The notes under the pieces were generated by a model that made no database searches, was not told the origin of the DNA, and saw nothing but the letters and a program-made list of their open reading frames with translations. A stretch of 64,000 nt of DNA from Streptomyces sp. B21-105 (lineage in GTDB: Bacteria; Actinomycetota; Actinomycetes; Streptomycetales; Streptomycetaceae), in NCBI RefSeq assembly GCF_036898465.1, contig NZ_JARUMJ010000001.1:2728001-2792000 (forward strand). Direction: 5' to 3'. How positions within the stretch are numbered: position 1 is the first letter of the stretch; every line of letters starts with the position of its first letter. Positions 26,505-34,838 of this stretch are shown here, piece after piece. The position numbers and the translations under genes were made by a program.

Positions 26505-27098
26505 GTGTTCCGTAGCCGTGCCAAGGAAGAGAAGGCCCCCGCTGACGCGGTGGTGACCGACTCCAAGCAGCCCCGTGACCCTCAGGCGAAGAAGGGCAGG
26601 CCCACGCCCAAGCGCAGTGCGGCCCAGACCCAGCGCCGCAGCGTCGCCAACACCTCGACGTCGCGCAAGGACGCCGCCAAGCGGCAGCGTGACGAGCGCC
26701 GCGCCCAGATGGAGCGGCAGCGCCAGGCGCTGGCCGGCGGCGACGAGCGTTATCTGCCGGTCCGCGACAAGGGCCCCGTCCGCAAGTTCGCGCGCGACTT
26801 CATCGACGCGCGGTTCAACGTGGCGGAGTTCTTCCTGCCGATGGCCGTGGTCATCCTCGTGCTGAGCATGGTGCGGGTGGGCTCGTTGCAGACCATCGCG
26901 CTGCTGCTGTGGCTGATCGTGATCGTCCTGATCGTGCTGGACTCGCTCACCACGAGTTTCCGGCTGCGCAAGCGGCTGGCCGAGCGCTTCCCCGACCAGA
27001 ACCTGCGGGGCGCGGTCGCCTACGCGCTGATGCGCTCGCTGCAGATGCGCCGGCTGCGGCTGCCCAAGCCGCAGGTCAAGCGTGGAGCGGCGCTCTGA
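26505..27098 (+). CDS. DUF3043 membrane protein
   Basis: 197 residues: a basic, Lys/Arg/Gln-rich N-terminal 85 residues, RKFARDFIDARFNVAEFF, then two hydrophobic helices (about 112-128 and 131-149) and a basic C-terminal tail. Matches the actinobacteria-specific DUF3043 family of unknown role. GTG 26505 is preferred to a TTG three codons earlier because that TTG overlaps the -10. Its stop overlaps the next gene's probable CTG start (CTGA). Confidence 0.88.
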   Translation: MFRSRAKEEKAPADAVVTDSKQPRDPQAKKGRPTPKRSAAQTQRRSVANTSTSRKDAAKRQRDERRAQMERQRQALAGGDERYLPVRDKGPVRKFARDFIDARFNVAEFFLPMAVVILVLSMVRVGSLQTIALLLWLIVIVLIVLDSLTTSFRLRKRLAERFPDQNLRGAVAYALMRSLQMRRLRLPKPQVKRGAAL

Positions 27099-27883
27099 GC
27101 ACTGCGGCCTTTTCCGGGGGAGCGGCCGAGGCCTGGCTGAACAAGCTGGGTGGGCTGCGTGACGTCGTACGTCAGGAGCTGGTGGCCCGGCAGCTCGACG
27201 AGCAGATGGCGGGGCGTTATGCCGTGGGACAGCGGCTGCGGGTCCTCGACGTCGGGATGGGTCAGGGCACGCAGGCGCTGCGACTGGCCCGGCTCGGTCA
27301 CCAGGTGACGGGGCTGGAACAGGACGCGACCATGGTCGCCGTGGCCCGCGAGGCCCTCAAGGGCGAGCCCGAGGGCATCCGGGAGCGGATGCGGATCATC
27401 GAGGGCGACGGCCGGGACACCGGCGTGCACTTCCTGCCCGGCAGCTTCGACGTGGTGCTGTGCCACGGCGTGCTGATGTACGTGGAGGCGCCGGACGCCC
27501 TGCTGGCGGGACTGGCGCGGATGCTGGCGCCCGGCGGGCTGCTGTCGCTGCTGGTGCGCAACGCGGACGCGCTCGCCATGCGGGCGGGGCTGGCCGGCGA
27601 CTGGGCGGGCGCGCTGGGCGCCTTCGACACCGTCTCCTACCGGAACCGGCTGGGCCTGGACGTGCGGGCGGACCGGCTGGCGACGCTGACGGACACGCTC
27701 GCGGGGATCGGGGCGCCGCTGCAGGCCTGGTACGGCGTACGGGTCTTCACGGACACGGCCGCCGACGACGCGGAGATCCCCGGCGACCTCGAGAGGCTGC
27801 TCTCCACCGAGGAGCGGGCCGGGCGGACCGACCCCTACCGGCAGGTCGCGGCGCTGCTGCATCTGTGCGGGGTGCGCGGCTGA
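27095..27883 (+). CDS. SAM-dependent methyltransferase, probable CTG start
   Basis: 262 residues, class I methyltransferase: motif I VLDVGMGQGTQ (about 46-56), post-I acidic residue in VTGLEQD, motif IV FDVVLCHGVLMYV. Resembles the CmoM/SmtA branch; substrate unknown. No ATG, GTG or TTG lies at the expected N-terminus (STAAFSGGAAEAWL...). CTG 27095 gives a 4-bp CTGA overlap with the DUF3043 stop and has GGAG 7 nt upstream, the same geometry as ATGA/GTGA junctions elsewhere. The next GTG (27181) would remove conserved residues. Translated with the DUF3043 gene. Confidence 0.8.
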   Translation: MSTAAFSGGAAEAWLNKLGGLRDVVRQELVARQLDEQMAGRYAVGQRLRVLDVGMGQGTQALRLARLGHQVTGLEQDATMVAVAREALKGEPEGIRERMRIIEGDGRDTGVHFLPGSFDVVLCHGVLMYVEAPDALLAGLARMLAPGGLLSLLVRNADALAMRAGLAGDWAGALGAFDTVSYRNRLGLDVRADRLATLTDTLAGIGAPLQAWYGVRVFTDTAADDAEIPGDLERLLSTEERAGRTDPYRQVAALLHLCGVRG

Positions 27884-27997
27884 GCGGGGTGCACGGCCGA
27901 GCGGACGTGTTCCGCTCGTTCGGGTGAACGGCCTCCGGCCGTACGACGGGGGTGAACGGGGGCGGGACGACCGTGGTCCGGCCGCCCCGCCGTACGG

Positions 27998-28210
27998 CTA
28001 CGCCTCGTTCGCGCGCAGGCTCATCGGCCCGTAGATCTCGGTGGACTCCTCGAAGAGCCGCACCTGGTCGGCGCCGCCTGCGAGAAGGTCCTTCCAGACT
28101 TCCCCGATCCAGGACTCGGCGTCCCCCTGCGTGGTGAACTCGTCGGGCTGCACCGCGGGTTGGACCTCCGTCCCGTCGGCCTTCTCGAACCGCCACGTCC
28201 ATGCCGCCAT
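27998..28210 (-). CDS. Small hypothetical protein, 70 aa
   Basis: 70 residues beginning MAAWTWRFEKADGTEVQP, acidic, with aromatic residues and ESWIGEVWKDLLAGGADQVRLFEE. I recognise it as a conserved Streptomyces hypothetical but know no function. The ATG at 28210 follows GGGAGG by 6 nt, a far better start than earlier in-frame codons. Divergent from the cobU fusion gene. Confidence 0.75.
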   Translation of the reverse strand: MAAWTWRFEKADGTEVQPAVQPDEFTTQGDAESWIGEVWKDLLAGGADQVRLFEESTEIYGPMSLRANEA

Positions 28211-28383
28211 GTACGCCTCCCAGCTGTGACCACGTGCAGAGCGGAAGCCGGATCGCGGTCCGGCTTCTGCCCCGAGCCTAGGGCCTGTCCGGCGGATCAT
28301 GCCGCAGACGCGGGATCTCGTACGCCCCGGACGGTCCCGGGCCGGATGCGCGGGAGAAGGTCGGACGCGCGAAAATCAGCTCC

Positions 28384-29592
28384 GTGGAAGTCACTCTGCT
28401 CGGTACCGGCGCCCCCGCGGGACTGCCCCGCCCCGACTGCTCCTGCGCCGTGTGCGCGACCTCGCTCGGCGCACACGCGCGTGCCGCGACCGCGTTGCTC
28501 GTGGACGGCGCCCTGTTGCTCGACCTCACGCCGGGCGCGGCGTTCGCGGCCGCGCGGGCGGGGCACTCGCTGGCCGGGGTGGGCCAGGTGCTGCTGACGC
28601 ATCCGCACGACGGTCCGCCGGTGGAGGTGCCGGTGGGCCTGCCGCAGCCCGGCCGGGTGCCGGACGGCCGGGAGTCGGCGTCGTTGACGGGGCATCGGGT
28701 GCGGGCGGTGGCGATGGACGCGCCGGGCACCGGGTACGCGGTGACCGGGCCCGACGGGCAGCGGCTGCTGTATCTGCCGCCCCGGGGCGCGCCGGCCGGC
28801 CTGGAGGAGGGGTCGGAGCCCGCCGGGCGCTACGACATGGTCCTGCTGGACGTGGTGGGGCGGCCGGACGCGCTGGCGAAGCTGCGGGCGGTCGGGGCGG
28901 TGCGGGCCACGACCGACGTGGTCGCCGTCCACCTCGACCACGACGTGCCGCCGGGCGCGGAGCTCGACCGCCGGCTGGCGGCGGCGGGTGCGCGGGCGGT
29001 GCCGGACGGGGCGACGCTCACCGTGGGGGTGTACGAGGACGTGCCCGACGTGCCGCGCCGGACGCTGGTGCTGGGCGGCGCCCGGTCGGGCAAGTCGGTG
29101 GAGGCCGAACGGCGGCTGGAGTCCTTCCCGGACGTGCTGTACGTGGCCACCGGCGGGACCCGGGGCGGCGACACCGAGTGGGCGTCGCGGGTGTCCGCGC
29201 ACCGGGAGCGGCGGCCGGGTTCCTGGCGGACGACGGAGACCTGCGACCTCGTCCCGCTGCTGGCGCAGGACGGGGCGCCGCTGCTGGTCGACTGTCTGTC
29301 GCTGTGGCTGACGGATGTGATGGACGCGGTCGGGGCGTGGGACGACGCGGTGTGGGCGGACGGCGGCGAGAAGGCGTTGCGGGCGCGGGTGCGGGAGCTG
29401 GCGGACGCGGTGCGCTCGGCCCGGCGGACCGTCGTCCTGGTGTCCAACGAGGTCGGCTCGGGCATCGTGCCGGCGACGGCGTCGGGACGGCGTTACCGCG
29501 ACGAGCTGGGGCGGCTGAACGCGGCGGTCGCGGCGGAGTGCGAGCAGGTCGTGCTGGTGGTGGCGGGCCAGGCACAGGTACTCCGCACCTGA
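28384..29592 (+). CDS. cobU: Adenosylcobinamide kinase/guanylyltransferase (CobU) fused to an MBL-fold-like domain
   Basis: 402 residues. Residues about 229-402 are CobU: P-loop VLGGARSGKS, HRERRP, the nucleotide-loop aspartate region LLVDCLSLWLTD and VSNEVGSGIVP. CobU phosphorylates adenosylcobinamide and adds GMP, the step before CobS joins the lower ligand. Residues 1-228 start MEVTLLGTGAPAGLP and look like a metallo-beta-lactamase-fold hydrolase of the PhnP type, with CSCAVC early on. The metal motif HxHxDH is degraded to HPHDGP, so this half is probably not a normal metal enzyme. A GAAAAT -10-like hexamer lies 7 nt before GTG 28384. Confidence 0.9.
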   Translation: MEVTLLGTGAPAGLPRPDCSCAVCATSLGAHARAATALLVDGALLLDLTPGAAFAAARAGHSLAGVGQVLLTHPHDGPPVEVPVGLPQPGRVPDGRESASLTGHRVRAVAMDAPGTGYAVTGPDGQRLLYLPPRGAPAGLEEGSEPAGRYDMVLLDVVGRPDALAKLRAVGAVRATTDVVAVHLDHDVPPGAELDRRLAAAGARAVPDGATLTVGVYEDVPDVPRRTLVLGGARSGKSVEAERRLESFPDVLYVATGGTRGGDTEWASRVSAHRERRPGSWRTTETCDLVPLLAQDGAPLLVDCLSLWLTDVMDAVGAWDDAVWADGGEKALRARVRELADAVRSARRTVVLVSNEVGSGIVPATASGRRYRDELGRLNAAVAAECEQVVLVVAGQAQVLRT

Positions 29593-29896
29593 CCCACCAC
29601 CCCGGCACCGACTCCATGCGGGTCCAGGCCACGGGCAGGCCGGGGACCGGCGCAGGCAGGCCGGGACCAAGCCGGCGACCCGCGCGGGCAGGCCGGGACC
29701 AAGCCGGCGACCGGCGCAGGCAGGTCGGGTCAGGGGGACCGGCGCGGGCAGGCCGGGTGAGATCGCGGGCAGGCCGGGACCAAGCCGGAGACCCGCGCGG
29801 GCAGGGCGGGCCAGGCCGGGTCGGGCACGCCGGGTCAGGCCGGGCCTGACCCGGCGCAGGCAGCGCGGGCCGGGGCCGGGCGCGGACGGGGCGTGG
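29593..29896. repeat. Tandem 32-bp minisatellite and palindrome between convergent genes
   Basis: Repeats beginning GCAGGCCGGG start at 29656, 29688, 29720, 29748, 29769 and 29801; most spacings are 32 bp, some truncated. Several share ACCAAGCCGG(c/a)GACC. At 29831-29853 lies a perfect 11-bp-arm palindrome CGGGTCAGGCC-g-GGCCTGACCCG, suitable as a bidirectional terminator for cobU and the convergent methyltransferase. No gene supported. Confidence 0.8.
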
Positions 29897-30811
29897 TCAG
29901 GTTCTGCGGGCGACGATCCGGTAGGCGTTCGAGAAGCGGGTGCGGCGCAGGGCCGGGGCCAGGAGGTGGTCGAGGACGGCGGCCAGGGCGGTCAGCGGGC
30001 CGGCCGCCCCGCGCAGCCGAGTCCGACGCAGGCAGAGCGAGGCCGCAGCCGCCAGGTCGCCCGGCGCGTGGGGGCTTCTGCGGTCCGCCACGACGATCTC
30101 GCAGCCCCGGGCCTCGAGTTCGGCCCGCAGGTTGGCCTGCGGGATCAGGTGGAGGTGGCGGGGCTGGTCGTGGGCGGGCCACCACTTGCCGAGGACGGCC
30201 GCGGAGGCGCTGGCCGGGTCCGGGAGTTCGAGGAGCAGATGGCCGCCGGGGCGCAGGGCCGTCACCGCCGCGGCGAGCTCCTGCCTCGGGTCCCGGGTGT
30301 GTTCCAGGTGGTGGAGCATGCTGACGACGTCGTAGCGGCCGCGCAGCCGGGACAGCGTCTCGGGGTTCGTCAGCCGTCCCATGTGGGCCTCGTCGAGCCG
30401 CCCGGCCGCGTGCGCCCACCGGACTGCGGGGGCCGGGTCCACGCCGTCGAACGCCGTGTAGGCGAACAGTTCCTTCGCTGCCTCCGGGAAGGCCGCGTCT
30501 CCCGTCCCGACGTCCAGCCAGCTCTCCGGCTCGGGAGTGAAGGGCAGCATGGTCCGGGCCGTCGCCCGCAGGCGTCCACGGGTGGTCCGCCGGTGGTCCT
30601 CCCGCGCGGCGTAGAGCTCCAGCCCCTCGGCGGTCAGACACGGGTTCTGGAAGGCGTGCCGGCAGTCCCGGCACTCGTCGACCACGAACGTGCCCGGTCT
30701 GCGGTGGCGCAGGTCCGTTGCGCGCAGCCGGGTGCGCAGGCTCTCCGAGCCGCACCAGGGGCAGTCGTCGCGGCGCGGCTCGTGGACGGGCCTGGGGGGC
30801 CTGGGGGGCAT
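29897..30811 (-). CDS. Class I SAM methyltransferase with N-terminal zinc-ribbon
   Basis: About 304 residues. Two CxxC pairs (CPWC near 17-20, CRDC near 49-52) suggest a zinc ribbon; the methyltransferase domain follows with SWLDVGTGDAAFPEAA (motif I), DVVSMLHHLEHTRDP and GGHLLLELPDP. This layout is common in enzymes acting on sugars or antibiotics, but the substrate is unknown. ATG 30811 is chosen for its CGGAG 6 nt upstream; an in-frame ATG at 30874 would add 21 residues without a ribosome site. Confidence 0.78.
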   Translation of the reverse strand: MPPRPPRPVHEPRRDDCPWCGSESLRTRLRATDLRHRRPGTFVVDECRDCRHAFQNPCLTAEGLELYAAREDHRRTTRGRLRATARTMLPFTPEPESWLDVGTGDAAFPEAAKELFAYTAFDGVDPAPAVRWAHAAGRLDEAHMGRLTNPETLSRLRGRYDVVSMLHHLEHTRDPRQELAAAVTALRPGGHLLLELPDPASASAAVLGKWWPAHDQPRHLHLIPQANLRAELEARGCEIVVADRRSPHAPGDLAAAASLCLRRTRLRGAAGPLTALAAVLDHLLAPALRRTRFSNAYRIVARRT

Positions 30812-30995
30812 GAGCGGCTCCGGGAGGGCGAGGCGGACGACGTGGGCGAGGCGGACGAGGCAGGTGAGGGACATGTGCGGCAAAACGGAACGTATGGGAT
30901 AGCGACCGCGGGTGCAATGACGTCGGGCAGGCGTGGTGGCAGACGTCGGGCGGGCGTGGTGGCGACGGGGAGCGGAACCGTTCGACCGGTGCCGG

Positions 30996-31001
30996 TACTG
31001 T
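30996..31001 (+). promoter_or_regulatory. -10 hexamer TACTGT, leaderless cobT start
   Basis: TACTGT ends 7 nt before ATG 31009; no ribosome site. Confidence 0.6.
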
Positions 31002-31008
31002 TCGGCGA

Positions 31009-32193
31009 ATGAGCTCGCTTAATCTCGACGACTTCACCGATCTGATCGAGCGTCCCGACGGCGGTGTGCGCCGCGACGCGGAGGCCCGCCGGGAACGTCA
31101 GATCGTGCCGCCCGGGTCGCTGGGGCGTCTGGACGACCTGGGTGAGTGGCTGGCGGCGGCGCAGGGCTCGTCGCCGGTGCGGCCGATCGGGCGACCGCGG
31201 GTGGTGCTGTTCGCGGGCGACCACGGGGTGGCCGAGCTGGGCGTCTCCGCCCGGCCGGCGGGCAGCGCCGCGGAGTTGGTGCGGGCGGTCCTGGAGGGCG
31301 GCCGGCCGGTCTCCGTGCTCGCCCGCCGCCTCGACGTCCCGGTGCGGGTGGTGGACATGGCGCTGGACTGCGATCCGGACGCCTTCCCGGAGGACGTCGT
31401 ACGGCACCGGGTTCGGCGCGGCAGCGGCCGCATCGACATCGAGGACGCGTTGACGGCCCAGGAGGCCGAGGCGGCCTTCGCGGCGGGCGTGGCCGTCGCC
31501 GACGAGGAGGCCGACTCGGGGACGGACCTGGTCGTGCTGGGCGACGTCAGCGTCGGCGGGACGACGGCCGCGGGCGTGCTGGTGGCGGCGCTGTGCGGCA
31601 CCGACGCGTCCGTGGTCACCGGGCGCGGCGGAGAGGCGATCGACGACCTGGCGTGGATGCGCAAGTGCGCCGCCGTCCGCGACGCGCTGCGACGGGCGCG
31701 GCCGGTGCTCGGCGACCAGTTGCAGCTGCTGGCGACGGTGGGCGGGGCCGACCTCGCCGCCATGACGGGCTTTCTGCTCCAGTGCGCGGTACGGAAGTTG
31801 CCGGTCGTCCTGGACGGCGTCGTGGCGGCGGCCTGCGCGCTCGTCGGGCAGCGGGTCGCGTTCCGGGCACCGGACTGGTGGCTGGCCGGACACACGAGCG
31901 GCGAGCCAGGGCAGGCCAAGGCGCTCGACCGGATGGCCCTGGAGCCGCTGCTCGACCAGGGCGTGAAGGTCGGCGAGGGCGCAGGCGCGCTGCTCGCCCT
32001 GCCGCTGGTGCGGGCCGCCGCGGCCCTCGCCGCGGAGCTTCCGGAGAAGCCCTCGGAGAAGCCCGAGGCCCCCTCGGAGGAAACAGAGGCGGAGGCCACG
32101 GCGGGTACGGCGGCGGACATGGGTGCGGAGGCGGATACGGAGGCGGAGGCGGAGAGCCGGGTGGTGACGCAGGACGGGCCCGGAGGCCGCTAA
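31009..32193 (+). CDS. cobT: Nicotinate-nucleotide--dimethylbenzimidazole phosphoribosyltransferase
   Basis: CobT (394 aa) makes alpha-ribazole phosphate, the lower-ligand precursor of cobalamin. PPGSLGRLDDL near the N-terminus, the FAGDHGV motif, VLGDVSVGGTT and the catalytic glutamate Glu323 in GVKVGEGAGALLA are all present. An acidic Glu/Ala-rich tail of about 45 residues follows the domain. Works with CobU and CobS encoded nearby, all on the plus strand though not in one operon. Start ATG has a -10 7 nt upstream, so the mRNA is probably leaderless. No cobalamin riboswitch is seen. Confidence 0.95.
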   Translation: MSSLNLDDFTDLIERPDGGVRRDAEARRERQIVPPGSLGRLDDLGEWLAAAQGSSPVRPIGRPRVVLFAGDHGVAELGVSARPAGSAAELVRAVLEGGRPVSVLARRLDVPVRVVDMALDCDPDAFPEDVVRHRVRRGSGRIDIEDALTAQEAEAAFAAGVAVADEEADSGTDLVVLGDVSVGGTTAAGVLVAALCGTDASVVTGRGGEAIDDLAWMRKCAAVRDALRRARPVLGDQLQLLATVGGADLAAMTGFLLQCAVRKLPVVLDGVVAAACALVGQRVAFRAPDWWLAGHTSGEPGQAKALDRMALEPLLDQGVKVGEGAGALLALPLVRAAAALAAELPEKPSEKPEAPSEETEAEATAGTAADMGAEADTEAEAESRVVTQDGPGGR

Positions 32194-32239
32194 AGGGGAC
32201 AGGCGGCACCAAAAGAGCGGTTTTCCACAAGTGCACCCA

Positions 32240-32245
32240 TATGAT
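32240..32245 (+). promoter_or_regulatory. -10 hexamer TATGAT, leaderless start
   Basis: TATGAT, one base from the TATAAT consensus, ends 8 nt before ATG 32254. Confidence 0.6.
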
Positions 32246-32253
32246 CACCGCTC

Positions 32254-33972
32254 ATGGGCAACACCCGGGGCGCCGCCGCCTTCGCCGTCTGGTACCTGCG
32301 CGCCGTCGCGTCCGTCAACTTCCTCAGCGCGGTGTGGATCACCCTGGGGCAGGACGTACGGCGGCACAACCAAGCGGACTTCTTCACTCCGTACCTGCTG
32401 ACGGCCGGGTTCGCGTCCGGGCTCTTCACCGCGTTCCTCGCCGTCACCATGGGGCGGCGCAAGCGGGCCGCGTGGATCCTGAACCTCGGCCTGAGCGGAG
32501 CGTTCCTCGGGCTGCTCGCCCTGGCCATGGCGTTCCCGGAGATCCGGCGCCATCCCCAGAACTGGGTCTCGCTGGCGCTGACCGCCGCGTTCGTCGCCAC
32601 GCTGCTGGCCGGCCGGCGCGAGTTCTACGCCAAGGGCGACCGGTCCAACCCGCGGCTCGCCGCGGCCGTCGGCGCGGGCGGGCTGCTGGGCGCCTCGCTG
32701 CTGGCCGCGCTGCTGGTGACGGTCACCGACCGGGCGTCCGCCCCGTCCACGTTCCTCGAACGCTGGCGCTACGGCGCCCTGCGGCTGGTCTCCGTCACGG
32801 CCGACGCCCATCGCGTCCCCGGCATCGCGCCGCCCACCTGGGTCGACGTCGCCGTCAACGTGCTGAGCACGGCGCTCCTGCTGGCCGTCCTGTACGCCGC
32901 CTTCCGCTCCCGGCGGGCCGTCGACCCGCTCACCGACGACGACGAGAAGCGGCTGCGGGAACTGCTCGACCGGCACGGCGAACGGGACTCGCTCGGCTAC
33001 TTCGCGCTGCGCCGGGAGAAGAGCGTGTGCTGGTCGCCGACCGGGAAGGCGGCCGTCGCCTACCGCGTCGTCGGCGGGGTGTCACTGGCCTCCGGGGACC
33101 CGCTCGGCGACCCGGAGGCCTGGCCGGGGGCGATCGAGCCGTGGCTCGCCGAGGCGCGGGCGCACGGATGGATCCCGGCGGTGACGGGCGCGAGCGAGGA
33201 GGCCGGGACGGTGTACGCCCGGCACGGGCTGGACGCGCTGGAACTCGGGGACGAGGCGATCGTCGAGGTCGCCGGGTTCACCCTCGAGGGACGCGCCATG
33301 CGGACGGTCCGGCAGGCGTGCAACCGGGTCCGCCGGGCCGGGTACACCGTGCGCGTACGACGCCACGAGGACATCCCGGCCGACGAGATGGCGTACCTGC
33401 TGCGGCGGGCCGACGACTGGCGCGACGGGGCCCCCGAGCGCGGGTTCAGCATGGCGCTCGGGCGGCTCGGGGACCCGCGGGACGGGCGCTGCGTGATGCT
33501 GGAGTGCACCGACGCCGGCGGTGAACTGCGCGCGCTGCTCTCCTTCGTGCCGTGGGGGCCGCACGGGCTGTCGCTCGACCTGATGCGGCGCGACCGCCAC
33601 GGCGACAACGGGCTGACGGAGTTCATGGTCGTCGAACTGCTGCTGCGCGCCCGGGTGACGGGGATCGTCCAGCTCTCGCTGAACTTCGCGGTGTTCCGCT
33701 CGGTCTTCGAACGGGGCGCCCGGCTCGGCGCCGGGCCGGTGCTGCGGCTGTGGCGGTCGCTGCTGTGCTTCTTCTCCCGCTGGTGGCAGATCGAGTCCCT
33801 CTACCGTGCCAACGCCAAGTACCGGCCCGTCTGGGAGCCGCGCTTCCTGCTCTTCGAGAAGAGCGCGGACCTGCCGCGCATCGCCGTGGCGTCGGCGCGC
33901 GCCGAGGGGTTCCTCGAGCCGCCCGGGCTGCCGGGGCGGGCGCGCCGGGGTCGCCTGGAGGCGGGGCGGTGA
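32254..33972 (+). CDS. Phosphatidylglycerol lysyltransferase-like membrane protein (MprF C-terminal/DUF2156)
   Basis: 572 residues. Several membrane helices (about 10-100, 138-165, 195-222), then a soluble double-GNAT-like domain (about 235-540) with GVSLASGDPLGDP and ALLSFVPWGPHGLSLDLMRRD, as in MprF/LPG synthases that transfer an amino acid from tRNA to phosphatidylglycerol. No lysyl-tRNA synthetase domain is fused, unlike mycobacterial LysX. Would alter membrane charge and peptide resistance. The next gene's GTG overlaps its stop (GTGA). Confidence 0.88.
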   Translation: MGNTRGAAAFAVWYLRAVASVNFLSAVWITLGQDVRRHNQADFFTPYLLTAGFASGLFTAFLAVTMGRRKRAAWILNLGLSGAFLGLLALAMAFPEIRRHPQNWVSLALTAAFVATLLAGRREFYAKGDRSNPRLAAAVGAGGLLGASLLAALLVTVTDRASAPSTFLERWRYGALRLVSVTADAHRVPGIAPPTWVDVAVNVLSTALLLAVLYAAFRSRRAVDPLTDDDEKRLRELLDRHGERDSLGYFALRREKSVCWSPTGKAAVAYRVVGGVSLASGDPLGDPEAWPGAIEPWLAEARAHGWIPAVTGASEEAGTVYARHGLDALELGDEAIVEVAGFTLEGRAMRTVRQACNRVRRAGYTVRVRRHEDIPADEMAYLLRRADDWRDGAPERGFSMALGRLGDPRDGRCVMLECTDAGGELRALLSFVPWGPHGLSLDLMRRDRHGDNGLTEFMVVELLLRARVTGIVQLSLNFAVFRSVFERGARLGAGPVLRLWRSLLCFFSRWWQIESLYRANAKYRPVWEPRFLLFEKSADLPRIAVASARAEGFLEPPGLPGRARRGRLEAGR

Positions 33973-34838
33973 ACCGGCTCACCCGCTGGGCCCGCGCCGA
34001 GTGGGGGCCGCTGTGCCTGGCCGTGCGCGGTCCGCTGACGCGGCAGCGGTGGCGGGCGGTCCCGATGACGCTGACAGCGGTGTGCCTGACGTCCCTGACG
34101 CAGATCGTGCAGAACCAGTCCTGGGGCTACCGGCTCGTGCAGGACGTCGGAGCGGTGCGGGCCGAGGACCCGGTGTGGCTCGCTCTGGCGCGTACCCCGC
34201 TGTCGCTGTTCGTGCCCGCGCTCGACCTGCCGGTCTGGGGCGCGCTCGTGCAGATCCTGCTGGTGTTCGGGATCGCGGAGCTCTGCCTCGGACGGTCGCG
34301 CACCCTCGTCGTCGCTTACACCGCCACGCTCGCGGGAACCCTGTACGCCCGCGTGGGGCTGGCCCTCGGCCCCGGCGGCCCGTTCGGCCTGCCCGCGTCC
34401 GACGCGCTGGTGGTGGACACGGGTCCGTCGGCGGCAGTGGTGGGCCTCGCGGTCTTCCTCGGCCTGCGCTTTCGCGCGTACGCGACGGCGGCCGCGGTGA
34501 TCGTCGCGATGGTGGTGGAGGCGCTGTTGAAGAACAACCTGGCCGGCAAGGAGCACCTGGCGGCGATCGCGGGCACGGCGGTCCTGTCCGCGTGCCTGCG
34601 CCGACGCGAGCGGACGAACGGAGCGGCGCGGTGCGGAGGGCACCGGCACCGCCGTGGACCCCGGGCGTCCGTCCCGGCCGCGGAACCGGCCCCGGAACCG
34701 ACCCCCACCGGGCAACCGCCGCACGGCCCGCAACCGCCGGACGGCTCGCAGCGCCCGGACGGTGGGCGCGGCGGCCCGGACCGGAGCCGTCACCCGCGCA
34801 CGCCGCACCGGCCCTCTCACTTCCGTTCGCCGGACTGA
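33969..34838 (+). CDS. Rhomboid-like integral membrane protein
   Basis: 289 residues, about six hydrophobic helices in residues 25-215 and a Pro/Gly/Arg-rich tail of about 75 residues. TGPSAAVVG in one late helix and EHLAAIAGTAVL in the next resemble the Ser (GxSx) and His elements of rhomboid proteases, but the GxSG motif is imperfect, so activity is uncertain. GTG 33969 overlaps the LPG synthase-like stop, implying co-translation. Its 3' end overlaps the convergent neighbour by 22 bp. Confidence 0.75.
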   Translation: MNRLTRWARAEWGPLCLAVRGPLTRQRWRAVPMTLTAVCLTSLTQIVQNQSWGYRLVQDVGAVRAEDPVWLALARTPLSLFVPALDLPVWGALVQILLVFGIAELCLGRSRTLVVAYTATLAGTLYARVGLALGPGGPFGLPASDALVVDTGPSAAVVGLAVFLGLRFRAYATAAAVIVAMVVEALLKNNLAGKEHLAAIAGTAVLSACLRRRERTNGAARCGGHRHRRGPRASVPAAEPAPEPTPTGQPPHGPQPPDGSQRPDGGRGGPDRSRHPRTPHRPSHFRSPD

